Assembly (NCBI GenBank): GCA_015233465.1
Contig: JADFXP010000002.1
Span: forward strand, 1 to 64,000
Length of the DNA: 64,000 nt
Direction: 5' to 3'
Source: Candidatus Magnetominusculus dajiuhuensis
Lineage (GTDB): Bacteria > Nitrospirota > Thermodesulfovibrionia > Thermodesulfovibrionales > Magnetobacteriaceae
Part shown: positions 36,740-46,847 of the stretch, piece by piece
Position numbering within the stretch: the stretch's first letter is position 1
Layout: every line of letters begins with the position of its first letter
Program-made: the position numbers and the translations under genes
The notes under the pieces: generated by a model
The model's input: the letters and a program-made list of their open reading frames with translations, nothing else
What the model was told of the DNA's origin: nothing
Database searches by the model: none

Positions 36740-37276
36740 ATGATAGGCTCAAACATGATAGTTGAAACGGAAAGTGAGATTGTAGAAGTTGAAGAAGGAA
36801 TAAAGGTAATTCCAGCTGCAAATACAATAATTACTTCAATTGATAAATTAATAAATTTAAGCAGGGCTTCATCGCTTTGGCCATTGACATTTGGTCTTGC
36901 GTGCTGTGCTATCGAGATGATGGCAACTGGTGCAAGTCATTATGATTTAGATCGTTTTGGCATAATATTTAGGGCATCACCGCGTCAGGCAGACTGTATA
37001 ATTGTATCTGGGACAGTAACAAAGAAAATGGCTCCAGTTGTAAGAAAGGTTTATGATCAGATGCCAGAGCCAAAATATGTAATAGCAATGGGAAGCTGCG
37101 CGTGTACAGGGAATTTTTATAAATCGTATAGCGTGGTTCAGGGTGTTGATAAAATTCTGCCGGTAGATGTGTTTATTCCCGGCTGCCCGCCGAGACCTGA
37201 GGCATTAATGGATGGATTAATAAAATTGCAGGAAAAGATTAAAAAGGAGACTCATAGATGGGGACGGACGAGATAG
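36740..37276 (+). CDS. nuoB: NADH-quinone oxidoreductase subunit B
   Basis: A 178-residue peripheral-arm subunit carrying cluster N2, the last iron-sulfur centre before quinone. Cluster ligands are visible as Cys55-Cys56 (GLACCAIEM), Cys120 (GSCACTG) and Cys149 ([10 protein letters not shown]). Another ATG exists at residue 6, so the exact start is uncertain. Its last 19 bases overlap the nuoC start. Function requires NuoC/D for the quinone site. Confidence 0.95.
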   Translation: MIGSNMIVETESEIVEVEEGIKVIPAANTIITSIDKLINLSRASSLWPLTFGLACCAIEMMATGASHYDLDRFGIIFRASPRQADCIIVSGTVTKKMAPVVRKVYDQMPEPKYVIAMGSCACTGNFYKSYSVVQGVDKILPVDVFIPGCPPRPEALMDGLIKLQEKIKKETHRWGRTR

Positions 37277-37791
37277 TTGAAAGGATAAAGTCCAGGTTTC
37301 CTGATGATGTTTTGTCAGTGACTGAATTTCGAGGTCAGACAGGGATTACAATACATAAAAAAAATCTTCTTGCAATAGCAGGTTTTTTAAAGAATGAGGC
37401 TGACCTTAATTTTGATTTGCTGAGAGACTTGTGCGGAGCAGATTATTTAAATAAAAGAGCTCCTCGATTTGAAGTGGTTTATCAATTATATTCAATCAAA
37501 AATAAACATTGTATAAGATTAAACGTTCAGGTATCGCAAAAGGATACACATATAAAGAGTGTTACATCTCTTTGGATTGGGGCAAATTGGCATGAGAGAG
37601 AGTGTTTTGATTTGTTTGGGATAGTGTTTGACGGGCATCCAGATTTAAGAAGGATATTGATGCCTGAAGATTGGGAAGGCCATCCTTTAAGGAAGGATTA
37701 TCCAGTAGAAGGCCCTGCTGTAGAGTGGAAGGGATATGATGAAGTGCTGAAAAAAACTGAAGAATATAAACAGTATCAATGGTATCGATAA
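37258..37791 (+). CDS. nuoC: NADH-quinone oxidoreductase subunit C
   Basis: A 177-residue hydrophilic subunit. Diagnostic motifs include [14 protein letters not shown] and [23 protein letters not shown], which define the 30-kDa complex I subunit family. It packs against NuoD at the quinone site. It starts inside nuoB (19-base overlap) after a well-placed AAAGGAG. nuoC and nuoD are separate genes here, not fused as in E. coli. Confidence 0.95.
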   Translation: MGTDEIVERIKSRFPDDVLSVTEFRGQTGITIHKKNLLAIAGFLKNEADLNFDLLRDLCGADYLNKRAPRFEVVYQLYSIKNKHCIRLNVQVSQKDTHIKSVTSLWIGANWHERECFDLFGIVFDGHPDLRRILMPEDWEGHPLRKDYPVEGPAVEWKGYDEVLKKTEEYKQYQWYR

Positions 37792-37797
37792 CAAAAG

Positions 37798-39024
37798 ATG
37801 GATATGGATATGGATATTAAGCAGATGCCAGCAATTGACAAAGATACATTAAAGTCAGAAAATCTTGTATTAAATATGGGGCCTCACCATCCAGCAACGC
37901 ATGGTGTTATGCGGTTATTACTAGAGTTGGACGGCGAGACGGTTGTGAAGTGTACGCCATATGTTGGTTATCTGCATAGGGGTGTTGAAAAGCTGGCAGA
38001 AGATATGACATATCTTCGCGCATTACCTCTTACTGACAGGCTTGATTATATATCCTCAATGACACATAATCAGGGGTATTGTTATGCTGTAGAGACACTG
38101 CTTGGTGTAGAGGTGCCGGTGAGGGCGAAGTTTATAAGGACAATGGTATGCGAGATGTCTCGTATTGCAAGTCATTTGTTATGGATAGCGACGCATGCCC
38201 TTGATATTGGCGCAATGACAGTATTTTTGTATGCCTTTAAAGAGCGCGAGTTTATACTTGAACAGTTTGAGGCGCTTTGCGGAGCAAGGTTGACAGTTAC
38301 TTATCCGAGAATTGGCGGCGTTAGGAATGATGTGTCTCAGGAATTTATTGATAGTGTATATGATTTTACCAATTATTTCCCCTCAAAGGTTGATGAATAT
38401 GAGAGATTGATAGATAGAAATAGGATTTGGTTTAAGAGGACTCGCGGTATTGGTGTTATTACTGCTGAAGAAGCCGTTAATTATGGATTGACTGGAGCAG
38501 CACTACGCGGTTCAGGGGTTAATTATGATATTAGAAAGTTATTTCCATATGATGCCTATGACAGTGTAGATTTTGATGTTCCTATAGGCACTCATGGTGA
38601 TGTATATGATAGATATAGATGCAGGATGGAAGAGCTTCGGCAGTCTAATAGGATTATACGCCAATGTATAGAGAGGCTGCCTAAAGGGGCTATTATGACA
38701 AAAGACGCTCCAAAGGTTACATTACCTTCTAAGAAGAAGGTTTTGACAAGTATGGAGTCAATGATACATCATTTTATGGTCATCACTAAAGGGCCAATTA
38801 ACTGCCCAAAAGGTGAGGTATATGTTGCCACTGAGGCTCCTAAGGGTGAACTTGGGTTTTATTTTATAAGCGATGGAGAAGGAAAGCCTTATAGAATGAG
38901 AGTAAGGGCGCCGTCTTTTGTGCATATTGCTGCACTTCCAAAGTTATGTGAAGGCGGGCTGGTAGCTGATGTTATTTCAAATATAGGTTCTATTGATATA
39001 GTTCTTGGAGAATGCGACAGATAG
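37798..39024 (+). CDS. nuoD: NADH-quinone oxidoreductase subunit D
   Basis: A 408-residue 49-kDa subunit, evolutionarily related to NiFe hydrogenase large subunits but without metal-site Cys. Motifs are [15 protein letters not shown], the quinone-contacting His pair and Tyr region, and [37 protein letters not shown] at the C terminus. The 5' end is a triple ATGGAT repeat (MDMDMD), so three in-frame starts at 37798, 37804 and 37810 are possible. The gap to nuoC is six bases. Confidence 0.95.
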   Translation: MDMDMDIKQMPAIDKDTLKSENLVLNMGPHHPATHGVMRLLLELDGETVVKCTPYVGYLHRGVEKLAEDMTYLRALPLTDRLDYISSMTHNQGYCYAVETLLGVEVPVRAKFIRTMVCEMSRIASHLLWIATHALDIGAMTVFLYAFKEREFILEQFEALCGARLTVTYPRIGGVRNDVSQEFIDSVYDFTNYFPSKVDEYERLIDRNRIWFKRTRGIGVITAEEAVNYGLTGAALRGSGVNYDIRKLFPYDAYDSVDFDVPIGTHGDVYDRYRCRMEELRQSNRIIRQCIERLPKGAIMTKDAPKVTLPSKKKVLTSMESMIHHFMVITKGPINCPKGEVYVATEAPKGELGFYFISDGEGKPYRMRVRAPSFVHIAALPKLCEGGLVADVISNIGSIDIVLGECDR

Positions 39025-39064
39025 CCAATAAATAGCCAATAAACAGGTTAAGAGTTAAGATAAG

Positions 39065-40084
39065 ATGATAAACGAAACTTTATATAATTTAATAATAACA
39101 ATTATAAAAATAATTGTGGTATTGAGTGTAGCAATGCTGCATGTGGCGTTTGCAGTTTATTTTGAAAGGAAGACTATAGGGCATATGCAGAGGAGATTGG
39201 GACCAATGGAAGTTGGACCTCATGGAATATTGCAGTCATTTGCAGATGTAATAAAATTATTCTTTAAAGAGGACTTGGTTCCAGCATCTGCTGATAAACC
39301 ATTGTTTTATATCGCTCCAGTTATAGGGATTGCAGCTACTATGGTAAGTTTATCAGTAGTTCCATTTTTTAATGGTTTTGCTATAGCCAACATAAAGGTT
39401 GGGCTTTTGTTTTTGTTTGCAATGTCCTCACTTGGAGCATATGCTGTAATACTTGCAGGATGGGCATCTAATTCTAAGTATTCATTTTTAGGCGGGATGA
39501 GGTCATCTGCTCAGGTAATAAGTTATGAAGTTTCAATGGGATTGAGTCTTGTAGGCGTAATGATAATGGCAGAATCTCTGAATTTAAATGATATAGTTGC
39601 AGCACAGCAGAATTTTCCTACAAGGTTATATATAATACCTCAGTTTATAGGGTTTGTTGTATTTGTACTTTCGGCAATGGCTGAGACCAATAGGGTGCCT
39701 TTTGACCTTCCAGAGGCAGAACAAGAACTAGTGGCAGGGTATTTTACTGAATACAGCGGGATGAGATTTGCGTTATTTTTCCTTGCTGAATATATTGGTA
39801 TGTTAGTAATGTCATCGGTTGCGGTAGTGTGTTTTCTGGGTGGATGGGGGCTTCCGGGTTTTATTTATTCAATTTTTTCTGGATCTTCTATTTTTATAAG
39901 TATACTTGAGGTGATATGTTTTTTATTTAAGTTATATATGTGTATGTTTTTTTACTATTGGGTAAGATCAACACTGCCAAGATATAGATATGATCAGTTG
40001 ATGTCGCTTGGCTGGAAGATACTTATTCCGGTATCAGTTTTTAATATACTTATAACTGGCACAATAAAAATGCTGGTACAATAG
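39065..40084 (+). CDS. nuoH: NADH-quinone oxidoreductase subunit H
   Basis: A 339-residue membrane subunit with eight or so helices that forms the quinone entry and joins the peripheral and membrane arms. Typical motifs are ERKTIGHMQRRLGPMEVGPHGILQSFADVIKLFFKED and AETNRVPFDLPEAEQELVAGYFTEYSGMRFA, with the conserved loop Glu/Asp residues. In this operon it directly follows nuoD. The usual nuoE, nuoF and nuoG between D and H are missing. Confidence 0.95.
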   Translation: MINETLYNLIITIIKIIVVLSVAMLHVAFAVYFERKTIGHMQRRLGPMEVGPHGILQSFADVIKLFFKEDLVPASADKPLFYIAPVIGIAATMVSLSVVPFFNGFAIANIKVGLLFLFAMSSLGAYAVILAGWASNSKYSFLGGMRSSAQVISYEVSMGLSLVGVMIMAESLNLNDIVAAQQNFPTRLYIIPQFIGFVVFVLSAMAETNRVPFDLPEAEQELVAGYFTEYSGMRFALFFLAEYIGMLVMSSVAVVCFLGGWGLPGFIYSIFSGSSIFISILEVICFLFKLYMCMFFYYWVRSTLPRYRYDQLMSLGWKILIPVSVFNILITGTIKMLVQ

Positions 40085-40103
40085 GAGTCGTTTTAAGAAT
40101 ATA

Positions 40104-40706
40104 ATGAAGAAACATTTGATTAGTCATGAACCAAAGGTAGTATCTTTACCAGATGAGAAATTTTCCTTTAAGAATTTACTCAAAGATATCTTTCTTACTG
40201 AGATAATAAGCGGTCTTGGCTTAACACTGTCATCATTATTCAAAAAGCCAGTAACAAAGCAGTATCCACATGAGAAAAAGGAAGCTAAACAAGGATTTCG
40301 AGGTCTTCATGCCCTTGCCAGAAGGCCAGATACAGGATTGGCAAAGTGTGTTGGCTGTGGATTATGCGCAGCGATATGCCCTTCGAAGTGTATTACAATT
40401 TATACATATGAGGATGTAAACCATGATAAGATAGTTGATAGGTATGAGTTAGATATATTAAGGTGTGTATTTTGTAGTTTTTGCGTAGAGGCATGTCCCT
40501 ATGGAGCAATAGTTATGACGAGGCATTATGAATATGCTAGTTATTCTAAAGAAGCCTTGTTTATGACAAAGGAAAAACTCCTAAAGAATTGGGACGATTA
40601 CATGTCTGATGAGGATGCATTGGTGTATTTTAAAAAATATTGGGGCCCAAGAGAGGAAGATTTTGTGGGTCATGAAGGACAGGCTGTCTTCAGAAATAAT
40701 AAGTAA
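40104..40706 (+). CDS. nuoI: NADH-quinone oxidoreductase subunit I
   Basis: A 200-residue ferredoxin-like subunit with two 4Fe-4S motifs: Cys82, 85, 88, 92 (CVGCGLCAAIC) and Cys121, 124, 127, 131 (CVFCSFCVEAC). These hold clusters N6a and N6b, which pass electrons to NuoB. The N-terminal amphipathic region (residues 20-48) is typical. Without NuoE/F/G the natural electron donor to these clusters is uncertain. Confidence 0.95.
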   Translation: MKKHLISHEPKVVSLPDEKFSFKNLLKDIFLTEIISGLGLTLSSLFKKPVTKQYPHEKKEAKQGFRGLHALARRPDTGLAKCVGCGLCAAICPSKCITIYTYEDVNHDKIVDRYELDILRCVFCSFCVEACPYGAIVMTRHYEYASYSKEALFMTKEKLLKNWDDYMSDEDALVYFKKYWGPREEDFVGHEGQAVFRNNK

Positions 40707-40740
40707 CGACATAATAAATAAGTTAAGGAATATATAATAA

Positions 40741-40791
40741 ATGTTTGAAAATACAGTTAAGTTCACATATGGATGGTATATAGGTTTATGA
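40741..40791 (+). CDS. possible 16-residue leader peptide before nuoJ
   Basis: A short reading frame, MFENTVKFTYGWYIGL, begins 34 bases after nuoI and ends with TGA that overlaps the nuoJ ATG (TTATGATAA). AAGGA at 40725-40729 could serve as its ribosome site. The nuoJ ATG itself has only a weak site, so the frame could couple translation. It may equally be chance. No similarity is recognised. Confidence 0.3.
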   Translation: MFENTVKFTYGWYIGL

Positions 40792-41297
40792 TAAACAAGA
40801 TTTTCTTTATATATTTTGCTATAGCTATAGTTACATTATCGCTTGTTATTATAACGAGAAAATCACTTGTTCATAGTGTATTATTTATGCTTGCGTTGTT
40901 TTTTCATATAGCAGGATTGTATTTATTTTTAAATGCTGAGTTTTTAGCGCTTGTGCAGATAATAGTATATGCTGGTGCGATACTTGTATTATTTCTTTTT
41001 GTCATAATGCTTCTAAATATAAGGGAAGATGAATTGAAAGAGCAGTATTCGTCTTTTTGGCCTGCAGGAATCTCTATTGGAATAGTATTTCTTATAGTGC
41101 TTTTAAGGATGCCAGCATTTAGTCTTGGAATAAAGGGTGTTTGGGATATAAAGAGTGTAACAGAGGCAACAAGTACTGGGGCAATAGGTCAGGTGTTATA
41201 TACTGAATATTTATTGCCATTTGAGGTAGCTTCTTTAATATTGCTTATTGCAATTATTGGGGCAATTATATTAGCAAAGAAGAGGTTTTCAAAGTGA
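40788..41297 (+). CDS. nuoJ: NADH-quinone oxidoreductase subunit J
   Basis: A 169-residue membrane subunit with five helices. The helix-3 block EFLALVQIIVYAGAILVLFLFVIMLLN is diagnostic and contains the pi-bulge region linked to coupling. Met at 40788 is chosen because the protein then starts like other NuoJ proteins (MINKIFFIYFA). An in-frame ATG five codons earlier (40773) is also possible. The TGA of a short upstream frame overlaps this start. Confidence 0.93.
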   Translation: MINKIFFIYFAIAIVTLSLVIITRKSLVHSVLFMLALFFHIAGLYLFLNAEFLALVQIIVYAGAILVLFLFVIMLLNIREDELKEQYSSFWPAGISIGIVFLIVLLRMPAFSLGIKGVWDIKSVTEATSTGAIGQVLYTEYLLPFEVASLILLIAIIGAIILAKKRFSK

Positions 41298-41327
41298 TAA
41301 TATCTATATTTAAGAGGAATAATTAAT

Positions 41328-41630
41328 ATGGTACCCTTAGACTGGTATTTAATGCTCGGTGGAGTGGTATTTTGTATAGGTATGGTAGGATTTATGATTA
41401 GGAGAAATATTATAATGATGTTTCTTGCAGTTGAGTTGATGTTAAATGGCGTAAATATCTCTCTTGTTGCCTTTAGCCATTATTTACAAGACTTAAGGGG
41501 ACAGGTTTTTGTATTTTTTATAATTGCAGTAGCTGCCTCAGAGGCTGCTATAGGTCTTGCCATTGTAATACTTATTTCACGTAATAAAAACACGATATTT
41601 ATTGATGAAATTAACGAGTTGAGAGGATAA
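41328..41630 (+). CDS. nuoK: NADH-quinone oxidoreductase subunit K
   Basis: A 100-residue, three-helix subunit of standard length. The second helix carries the conserved membrane Glu in LAVELMLNGVNISLVAF, and the third helix holds the second conserved Glu in AASEAAIGLAIVI. Both belong to the proton path. AAGAGGA precedes the start. It is eight bases before nuoL. Confidence 0.95.
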   Translation: MVPLDWYLMLGGVVFCIGMVGFMIRRNIIMMFLAVELMLNGVNISLVAFSHYLQDLRGQVFVFFIIAVAASEAAIGLAIVILISRNKNTIFIDEINELRG

Positions 41631-41638
41631 CGCACAAT

Positions 41639-43567
41639 ATGTCAAGAGACCTTTATATATTAATTCCACTTTTACCTTTATTATCTTTTGTTGTTACATT
41701 GATTTTGGGTAAAAGGTATTTTAAACGTCATGCGCATTTGATTCCTATTATTGCCGTATTATCTTCATGGGTTTTATCAATTATGGCTCTTTCAAATGTT
41801 GTCTCAGGCAATATTTTTAATGAGGATATATATACTTGGATAACATCTGGCAGTTTTAGTGTAACCGTAGGATTTTTAGTTGATCAATTGACTGCTGTCA
41901 TGTTGATAGTTGTAACAACAGTCAGCCTGCTTGTTCATATATATTCAATAGGTTATATGCACGGAGAGGGTGGGTATTCAAGGTTTTTTGCATATTTGAG
42001 TCTCTTTACTTTTTCAATGTTGATGCTGGTAATGGCAAATAATTTTATGCAGTTATATTTTGGATGGGAAGCTGTAGGGCTTTGTTCATATCTTTTGATA
42101 GGTTTTTGGTATGAGAAGCAGTCAGCGGCAGATGCTGGGAAAAAGGCATTTGTAGTCAATAGATTTGGGGATTTTGGATTTGGATTGGGCGTAATCATGA
42201 TATTTCTTTATTTGGGCAGCCTGCATTATGACGTAGTATTTTCAAATATTGCTGCTTTGCAGGGGCACACTGTTCATATTTTAGGGCATAATGTTGATTT
42301 GATTACTTTAATAGCCTTATTACTTTTCTGTGGGGCAGTTGGAAAGTCAGCTCAGATACCTTTACATGTTTGGCTTCCAGACGCTATGGAAGGTCCAACG
42401 CCAGTTAGCGCATTGATACATGCTGCAACAATGGTAACTGCAGGCGTATTTATGGTGGCAAGGACTCATGATATATTTAATCTCTCGCATACGGCGATGA
42501 ATGTAGTGGCAATAACAGGCGGAGTAACTGCGATATTTGCAGCAACCATTGCACTTGTTCAAAATGATATAAAACGAGTAGTTGCTTATTCTACAGTAAG
42601 TCAGCTCGGATATATGTTTATGGCATGTGGAGTTGGGGCATATGCTGCTGGGATCTTTCATCTCTATACACACGCATTTTTTAAGGCATTATTATTTTTG
42701 TGCGCAGGAAGTGTGATGCACGCAATGCAGGGCGAACTTGATATGCAGAAGATGGGCGGACTTAAGAAATACATGCCGATAACTTATTGGACGATGTTGA
42801 TAGCCTCACTGAGTATATCAGGGATACCTGGGCTTGCAGGATTTTTTAGTAAGGATGAGATTTTATGGAAGGCATTTTCTGCAGGTACTTATACAGGTAA
42901 ATTTGTATGGTTGCTTGGAACAATCGCAGCTTTATTAACGGCTTTTTATTCATTTAGATTAATATTTGTGACTTTTCATGGAACCTTTAGAGGTACAGAA
43001 GATCAGAAACATCATTTACATGAATCTCCAAGTACAATGACTATACCTCTTTTATTGTTGTGCGTTGGCGCAGTTGCATCAGGCTGGGTAGGAATCCCTT
43101 CAATATTAGGCGGGCATGAGGGATTTGCGCATTTTATGTCTCCAGTTATTGCTCAAGTAGAAGGTGCGGAAGAGGGGCATCAGGTTGAAATGTCTGTAAT
43201 GGCTCTTTCAATAATAATTGGACTTGTAGGAATATGTATAGCCTATATTATGTATATGAAGAAAAAAGAACTTCCAGATAAACTGTCGGCAATGTTTCCT
43301 AATGTATATAGAATATTGTTTAATAAATATTATGTTGATGAGTTTTATGATTTAGTAATCGTCAGACCTGTAAAGGCAATTGCAAGAGGATTTATTAATG
43401 AATTTACAGACAGAGGGATAATTGAAGGTATTGTAAATGGAATTCCTGCTATGATAAATGATATTTCCAGCAGGCTTTCACGAATTCAAAGCGGAATATT
43501 AACACATTATTCAATGATTTTGGCATTAGGTTTAGTTGTAATAGCTGTAATAGTATTGATTAAATAA
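41639..43567 (+). CDS. nuoL: NADH-quinone oxidoreductase subunit L
   Basis: A 642-residue antiporter-like subunit, the distal proton pump. The core motifs are MQLYFGWEAVGLCSYLLIGFWY with the key Glu, LFCGAVGKSAQIPLHVWLPDAMEGPTPVSALIHAATMVTAGV with the broken helix and Lys, and the C-terminal region that forms the long lateral helix (about residues 530-600) ending with a final helix. Length is usual for NuoL. Eight bases separate it from nuoK. Confidence 0.96.
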   Translation: MSRDLYILIPLLPLLSFVVTLILGKRYFKRHAHLIPIIAVLSSWVLSIMALSNVVSGNIFNEDIYTWITSGSFSVTVGFLVDQLTAVMLIVVTTVSLLVHIYSIGYMHGEGGYSRFFAYLSLFTFSMLMLVMANNFMQLYFGWEAVGLCSYLLIGFWYEKQSAADAGKKAFVVNRFGDFGFGLGVIMIFLYLGSLHYDVVFSNIAALQGHTVHILGHNVDLITLIALLLFCGAVGKSAQIPLHVWLPDAMEGPTPVSALIHAATMVTAGVFMVARTHDIFNLSHTAMNVVAITGGVTAIFAATIALVQNDIKRVVAYSTVSQLGYMFMACGVGAYAAGIFHLYTHAFFKALLFLCAGSVMHAMQGELDMQKMGGLKKYMPITYWTMLIASLSISGIPGLAGFFSKDEILWKAFSAGTYTGKFVWLLGTIAALLTAFYSFRLIFVTFHGTFRGTEDQKHHLHESPSTMTIPLLLLCVGAVASGWVGIPSILGGHEGFAHFMSPVIAQVEGAEEGHQVEMSVMALSIIIGLVGICIAYIMYMKKKELPDKLSAMFPNVYRILFNKYYVDEFYDLVIVRPVKAIARGFINEFTDRGIIEGIVNGIPAMINDISSRLSRIQSGILTHYSMILALGLVVIAVIVLIK

Positions 43568-43591
43568 ATAAAAGGAAAGGGTTATAACAAT

Positions 43592-45106
43592 ATGGGTGGT
43601 TTTCCAATATTAAGTGTATTAATATTTTTCCCAATAGTTGCAGGATTAGGGATAACGTTGTTTAATAGGTCTAAGGAATCTGTTATCAAGGGTGCTGCAT
43701 TAGTTATTAGCCTGCTTAATTTTATATTTTCCCTTCATATGTTAAAGCATTTTGATAAGACTACTTCCACTATGCAGTTTGTAGAGAGAAGGTTTTGGAT
43801 TCCAACACTTGACATAAATTATTTTGTAGGTATTGATGGAATAAGTATATTAATGATAATGCTTTCAACGTTAATAACAATTCTTTGTATATTGGTTTCA
43901 TGGTATGCGATACATGATAAAATTAAGGAATTTTATGTTGGGTTGTTATTAGTAGAAGGCGCTATGATAGGTGTATTTTGCAGTCTTGACCTCTTTTTGT
44001 TTTATATATTTTGGGAGGCAATGCTGATACCTATGTTTCTTTTGATAGGTGTATGGGGCGGGGCAAATCGTAGATATGCGACTATAAAATTCTTTTTATA
44101 CACATTGGTAGGCAGTGTGTTGATGCTTGTTGGGATAATCGTTCTTTATGAGCTGACAGGGACATTTGATTTAATAAAGTTAATGTCATTAAATCTGCCG
44201 TATAAGTTGCAGTTATTTTTGTTTTGGGCATTTTTTGCAGCATTTGCTGTCAAAGTTCCAATGTTTCCAGTTCATACATGGCTGCCAGATGCTCATACAG
44301 AGGCTCCGACTGCTGGCAGTGTAATACTTGCAGCGATATTGATAAAGATGGGGGCATATGGTTTTTTAAGGTTTTCTCTTCCACTTTGTCCACAGGCAGC
44401 AATTTCTATGACTCCGATAATGCTAGTGCTTTCTGTTATTGCTATAATCTATGGCGGATTGATTTGTCTTATTCAAACGGATATAAAGAGGCTGATTGCA
44501 TATAGTTCTGTAAGTCATATGGGATTTGTTACATTAGGGATATTTGCGCTAAATACGCAAGGAGTTGAAGGCGGATTACTACAGATGATTAATCATGGAA
44601 TTATAACTGGCGCGTTGTTTTTATGTATTGGAATAATATATGAAAGAACTCATACTAGACAGATAAAGGACTACGGCGGACTTGCGCGATTTACTCCTGT
44701 TTATGCTGGATTATTTTTAGTATTTACGTTTGCTGCAATAGGGCTGCCAGGAACAAATGGTTTTGTTGGGGAGTTTTTGGTAATACTTGGCGGGTTTAAG
44801 GCAAATCGTCCAGCAGGTATAATGGCTGCAACTGGCATAATAATTGGCGCAGCATATATGTTATGGTTATATCTCAAGGTATTTTTTGCTACTCCAAATG
44901 AAGCACTTGCAGTACATAAGGATCTGAGTAAAAGAGAGCTTGCTGTATTGCTTCCGCTGCTATTTTTGGTATTTTATGTAGGCTTATATCCTAACAGTTT
45001 GTTAAGTTATATGCACCAGAGTGTAAGTGATTTGTTGATGCGGGTAAATATGAATGAGGAAGCTCAGGCAATGTCTATTGTGCATCAATTTTATTCAATT
45101 TTTTAA
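43592..45106 (+). CDS. nuoM: NADH-quinone oxidoreductase subunit M
   Basis: A 504-residue antiporter-like pump with about 14 helices. Diagnostic blocks are FYIFWEAMLIPMFLLIGVWGG with the conserved Glu and AAFAVKVPMFPVHTWLPDAHTEAPTAGSVILAAILIKMGAYG with the conserved Lys residues. AAAGGAAAGGG precedes the ATG. It is followed after 56 bases by nuoN. Confidence 0.96.
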   Translation: MGGFPILSVLIFFPIVAGLGITLFNRSKESVIKGAALVISLLNFIFSLHMLKHFDKTTSTMQFVERRFWIPTLDINYFVGIDGISILMIMLSTLITILCILVSWYAIHDKIKEFYVGLLLVEGAMIGVFCSLDLFLFYIFWEAMLIPMFLLIGVWGGANRRYATIKFFLYTLVGSVLMLVGIIVLYELTGTFDLIKLMSLNLPYKLQLFLFWAFFAAFAVKVPMFPVHTWLPDAHTEAPTAGSVILAAILIKMGAYGFLRFSLPLCPQAAISMTPIMLVLSVIAIIYGGLICLIQTDIKRLIAYSSVSHMGFVTLGIFALNTQGVEGGLLQMINHGIITGALFLCIGIIYERTHTRQIKDYGGLARFTPVYAGLFLVFTFAAIGLPGTNGFVGEFLVILGGFKANRPAGIMAATGIIIGAAYMLWLYLKVFFATPNEALAVHKDLSKRELAVLLPLLFLVFYVGLYPNSLLSYMHQSVSDLLMRVNMNEEAQAMSIVHQFYSIF

Positions 45107-45162
45107 TATGATGGAAATTTTAAGATAATCTGAGAGTTACTTAATATAATAGGAGATTAAAT

Positions 45163-46584
45163 ATGGTTTTCCCTGATTTAAACCCAATAATGCCTGAATT
45201 AATAATGACAGCACTTGGGCTTTTGCTTTTAGTCTTAGAGTTATTTGTAAAGGAAAAGTCTAATCATGTGCTTGTTGCTTTAGTTGGGATTGCCTTTATA
45301 TATTTTTTCCTCGGATATTCAACTGGCGTAACCTTTAATGGAATGTTTATCGCTGACTCATACAGCAGGTTTTTTAAGTATATATTTTTAATTTGTTTAA
45401 CTCTTTCTATGTTGATCTCAATTAGATATTTAGAGATAGAAAAGTCTTTATATGGCGAATATTATATATTATTAGTATTTGCAACATTGGGTATGATGAT
45501 AATGGCTTCATCAGGGGATTTGATTTTATTGTACCTTGGGCTTGAGTTAATGGCATTAAGCACATATATATTGGCAGGGTTTTTAAGAAATAATGAAAAA
45601 TCCACTGAGGCAGCAATTAAATATTTCTTAATGGGCTCATTTTCTTCTGCTCTGTTATTATATGGTATAACTATGCTATATGGGCTGACAGGTACAACGG
45701 ATATTAAGGCTATTTCAATATATTTATCATCTAATGATACCACTCAAAATTATAGTATATTGCTTGCAATGGTATTATTTATAGTTGCGTTTGGGTTTAA
45801 GATTGCAGCAGTTCCTTTTCATATGTGGGCACCAGATGTATATGAAGGCGCTCCAACATCAGTTACAGCATTTATGTCAGTAGGACCAAAGGCTGCTGGT
45901 TTTGCAGTGCTTGGCAGGGTGTTTTTGACATCATTTGAAACAGTGCACCTTGAATGGACTCTTATTTTATCTGTGCTCGCAATATTGACAATGGCTGCAG
46001 GTAATATAATTGCTATATCTCAAACCAATATTAAGAGGATGCTGGCATATTCTTCAATATCACATGCAGGGTACGCGTTATTGGGTATGGTAACTGGAAA
46101 TGCTGCCGGGGTTTCAGGCATGCTTAATTATTTATTTATATATGCAATAATGAATTTGGGTGCATTTGCAATAATCGTGATGCTGCATAGTGAAGGTTTT
46201 TCAGGAGAAGATATATCGGATTATAAGGGGCTGTCAAAGTCGCATCCAGTTGTATCTTTAATCATGTTGATATTTATGTTTTCTCTAACTGGAATTCCAC
46301 CTACTGCAGGGTTTATAGGTAAGTTTTATCTTTTTAGCGCTTTGATTGATGCAGGTTATGTTCCTTTAGCAATTATTGCCTTATTATTTAGTGTTATTTC
46401 TGCATTTTTCTATTTACGAATAGTAATGTATATGTATATGAATGATTCTGATAAAGAAGTATCCTTATCAATATCTCCAGCACTTGGTCTTGTAATATTA
46501 GCAACTGCCATAATGGTTTTATATATTGGAGTATTTCCTCAGCATTTTCTTATCTACGCAAAGACTGCAATTTTATCTATTTGA
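45163..46584 (+). CDS. nuoN: NADH-quinone oxidoreductase subunit N
   Basis: A 473-residue antiporter-like pump. Motifs are LYLGLELMALSTYILAGF with the conserved Glu and FKIAAVPFHMWAPDVYEGAPTSVTAFMSVGPKAAGF with the conserved Lys. It is the last gene of the operon. The order L-M-N is complete, so the membrane arm is intact although the NADH-binding module genes are absent. No clear terminator lies directly after the stop. Confidence 0.95.
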   Translation: MVFPDLNPIMPELIMTALGLLLLVLELFVKEKSNHVLVALVGIAFIYFFLGYSTGVTFNGMFIADSYSRFFKYIFLICLTLSMLISIRYLEIEKSLYGEYYILLVFATLGMMIMASSGDLILLYLGLELMALSTYILAGFLRNNEKSTEAAIKYFLMGSFSSALLLYGITMLYGLTGTTDIKAISIYLSSNDTTQNYSILLAMVLFIVAFGFKIAAVPFHMWAPDVYEGAPTSVTAFMSVGPKAAGFAVLGRVFLTSFETVHLEWTLILSVLAILTMAAGNIIAISQTNIKRMLAYSSISHAGYALLGMVTGNAAGVSGMLNYLFIYAIMNLGAFAIIVMLHSEGFSGEDISDYKGLSKSHPVVSLIMLIFMFSLTGIPPTAGFIGKFYLFSALIDAGYVPLAIIALLFSVISAFFYLRIVMYMYMNDSDKEVSLSISPALGLVILATAIMVLYIGVFPQHFLIYAKTAILSI

Positions 46585-46710
46585 TTACAGGATAAGGCTG
46601 TAGACAATTTCTAAATATAGGCTTTTAAATATTGTATGATTGGGTAACCACAATCTACGATATGTTTTCGATAGAATTAATTAGTTGACCCTGAGAAAGT
46701 ATATTAAAGA

Positions 46711-46790
46711 ATGAGGGCTCTTCCATTTTAACTATGGACAGCTACAAAAGGATTTTTTAAAATAGGTCTGATACCCTACTTTTGAACCCA
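46711..46790 (-). repeat. dispersed repeat family A, copy 6 (diverged)
   Basis: Inverse orientation: ATGAGGGCTCTTCC at the left and CTTTTGAACCCATT at the right, with a variable centre containing AGGTCTGATACCCTA. The ends match the family well, but the core hairpin is degenerate. Confidence 0.55.
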
Positions 46791-46847
46791 TTATTTTAAT
46801 ACAAATGTGCAATTAGTATAGTAAAATTTTCAAATAGAGATTATAAA

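Noticed and set aside
41953-42673. Minus-strand frames of 80-100 codons inside nuoL
   Set aside because: They lie opposite highly conserved membrane segments and read as Cys/His/Tyr-rich shadows of real codons.
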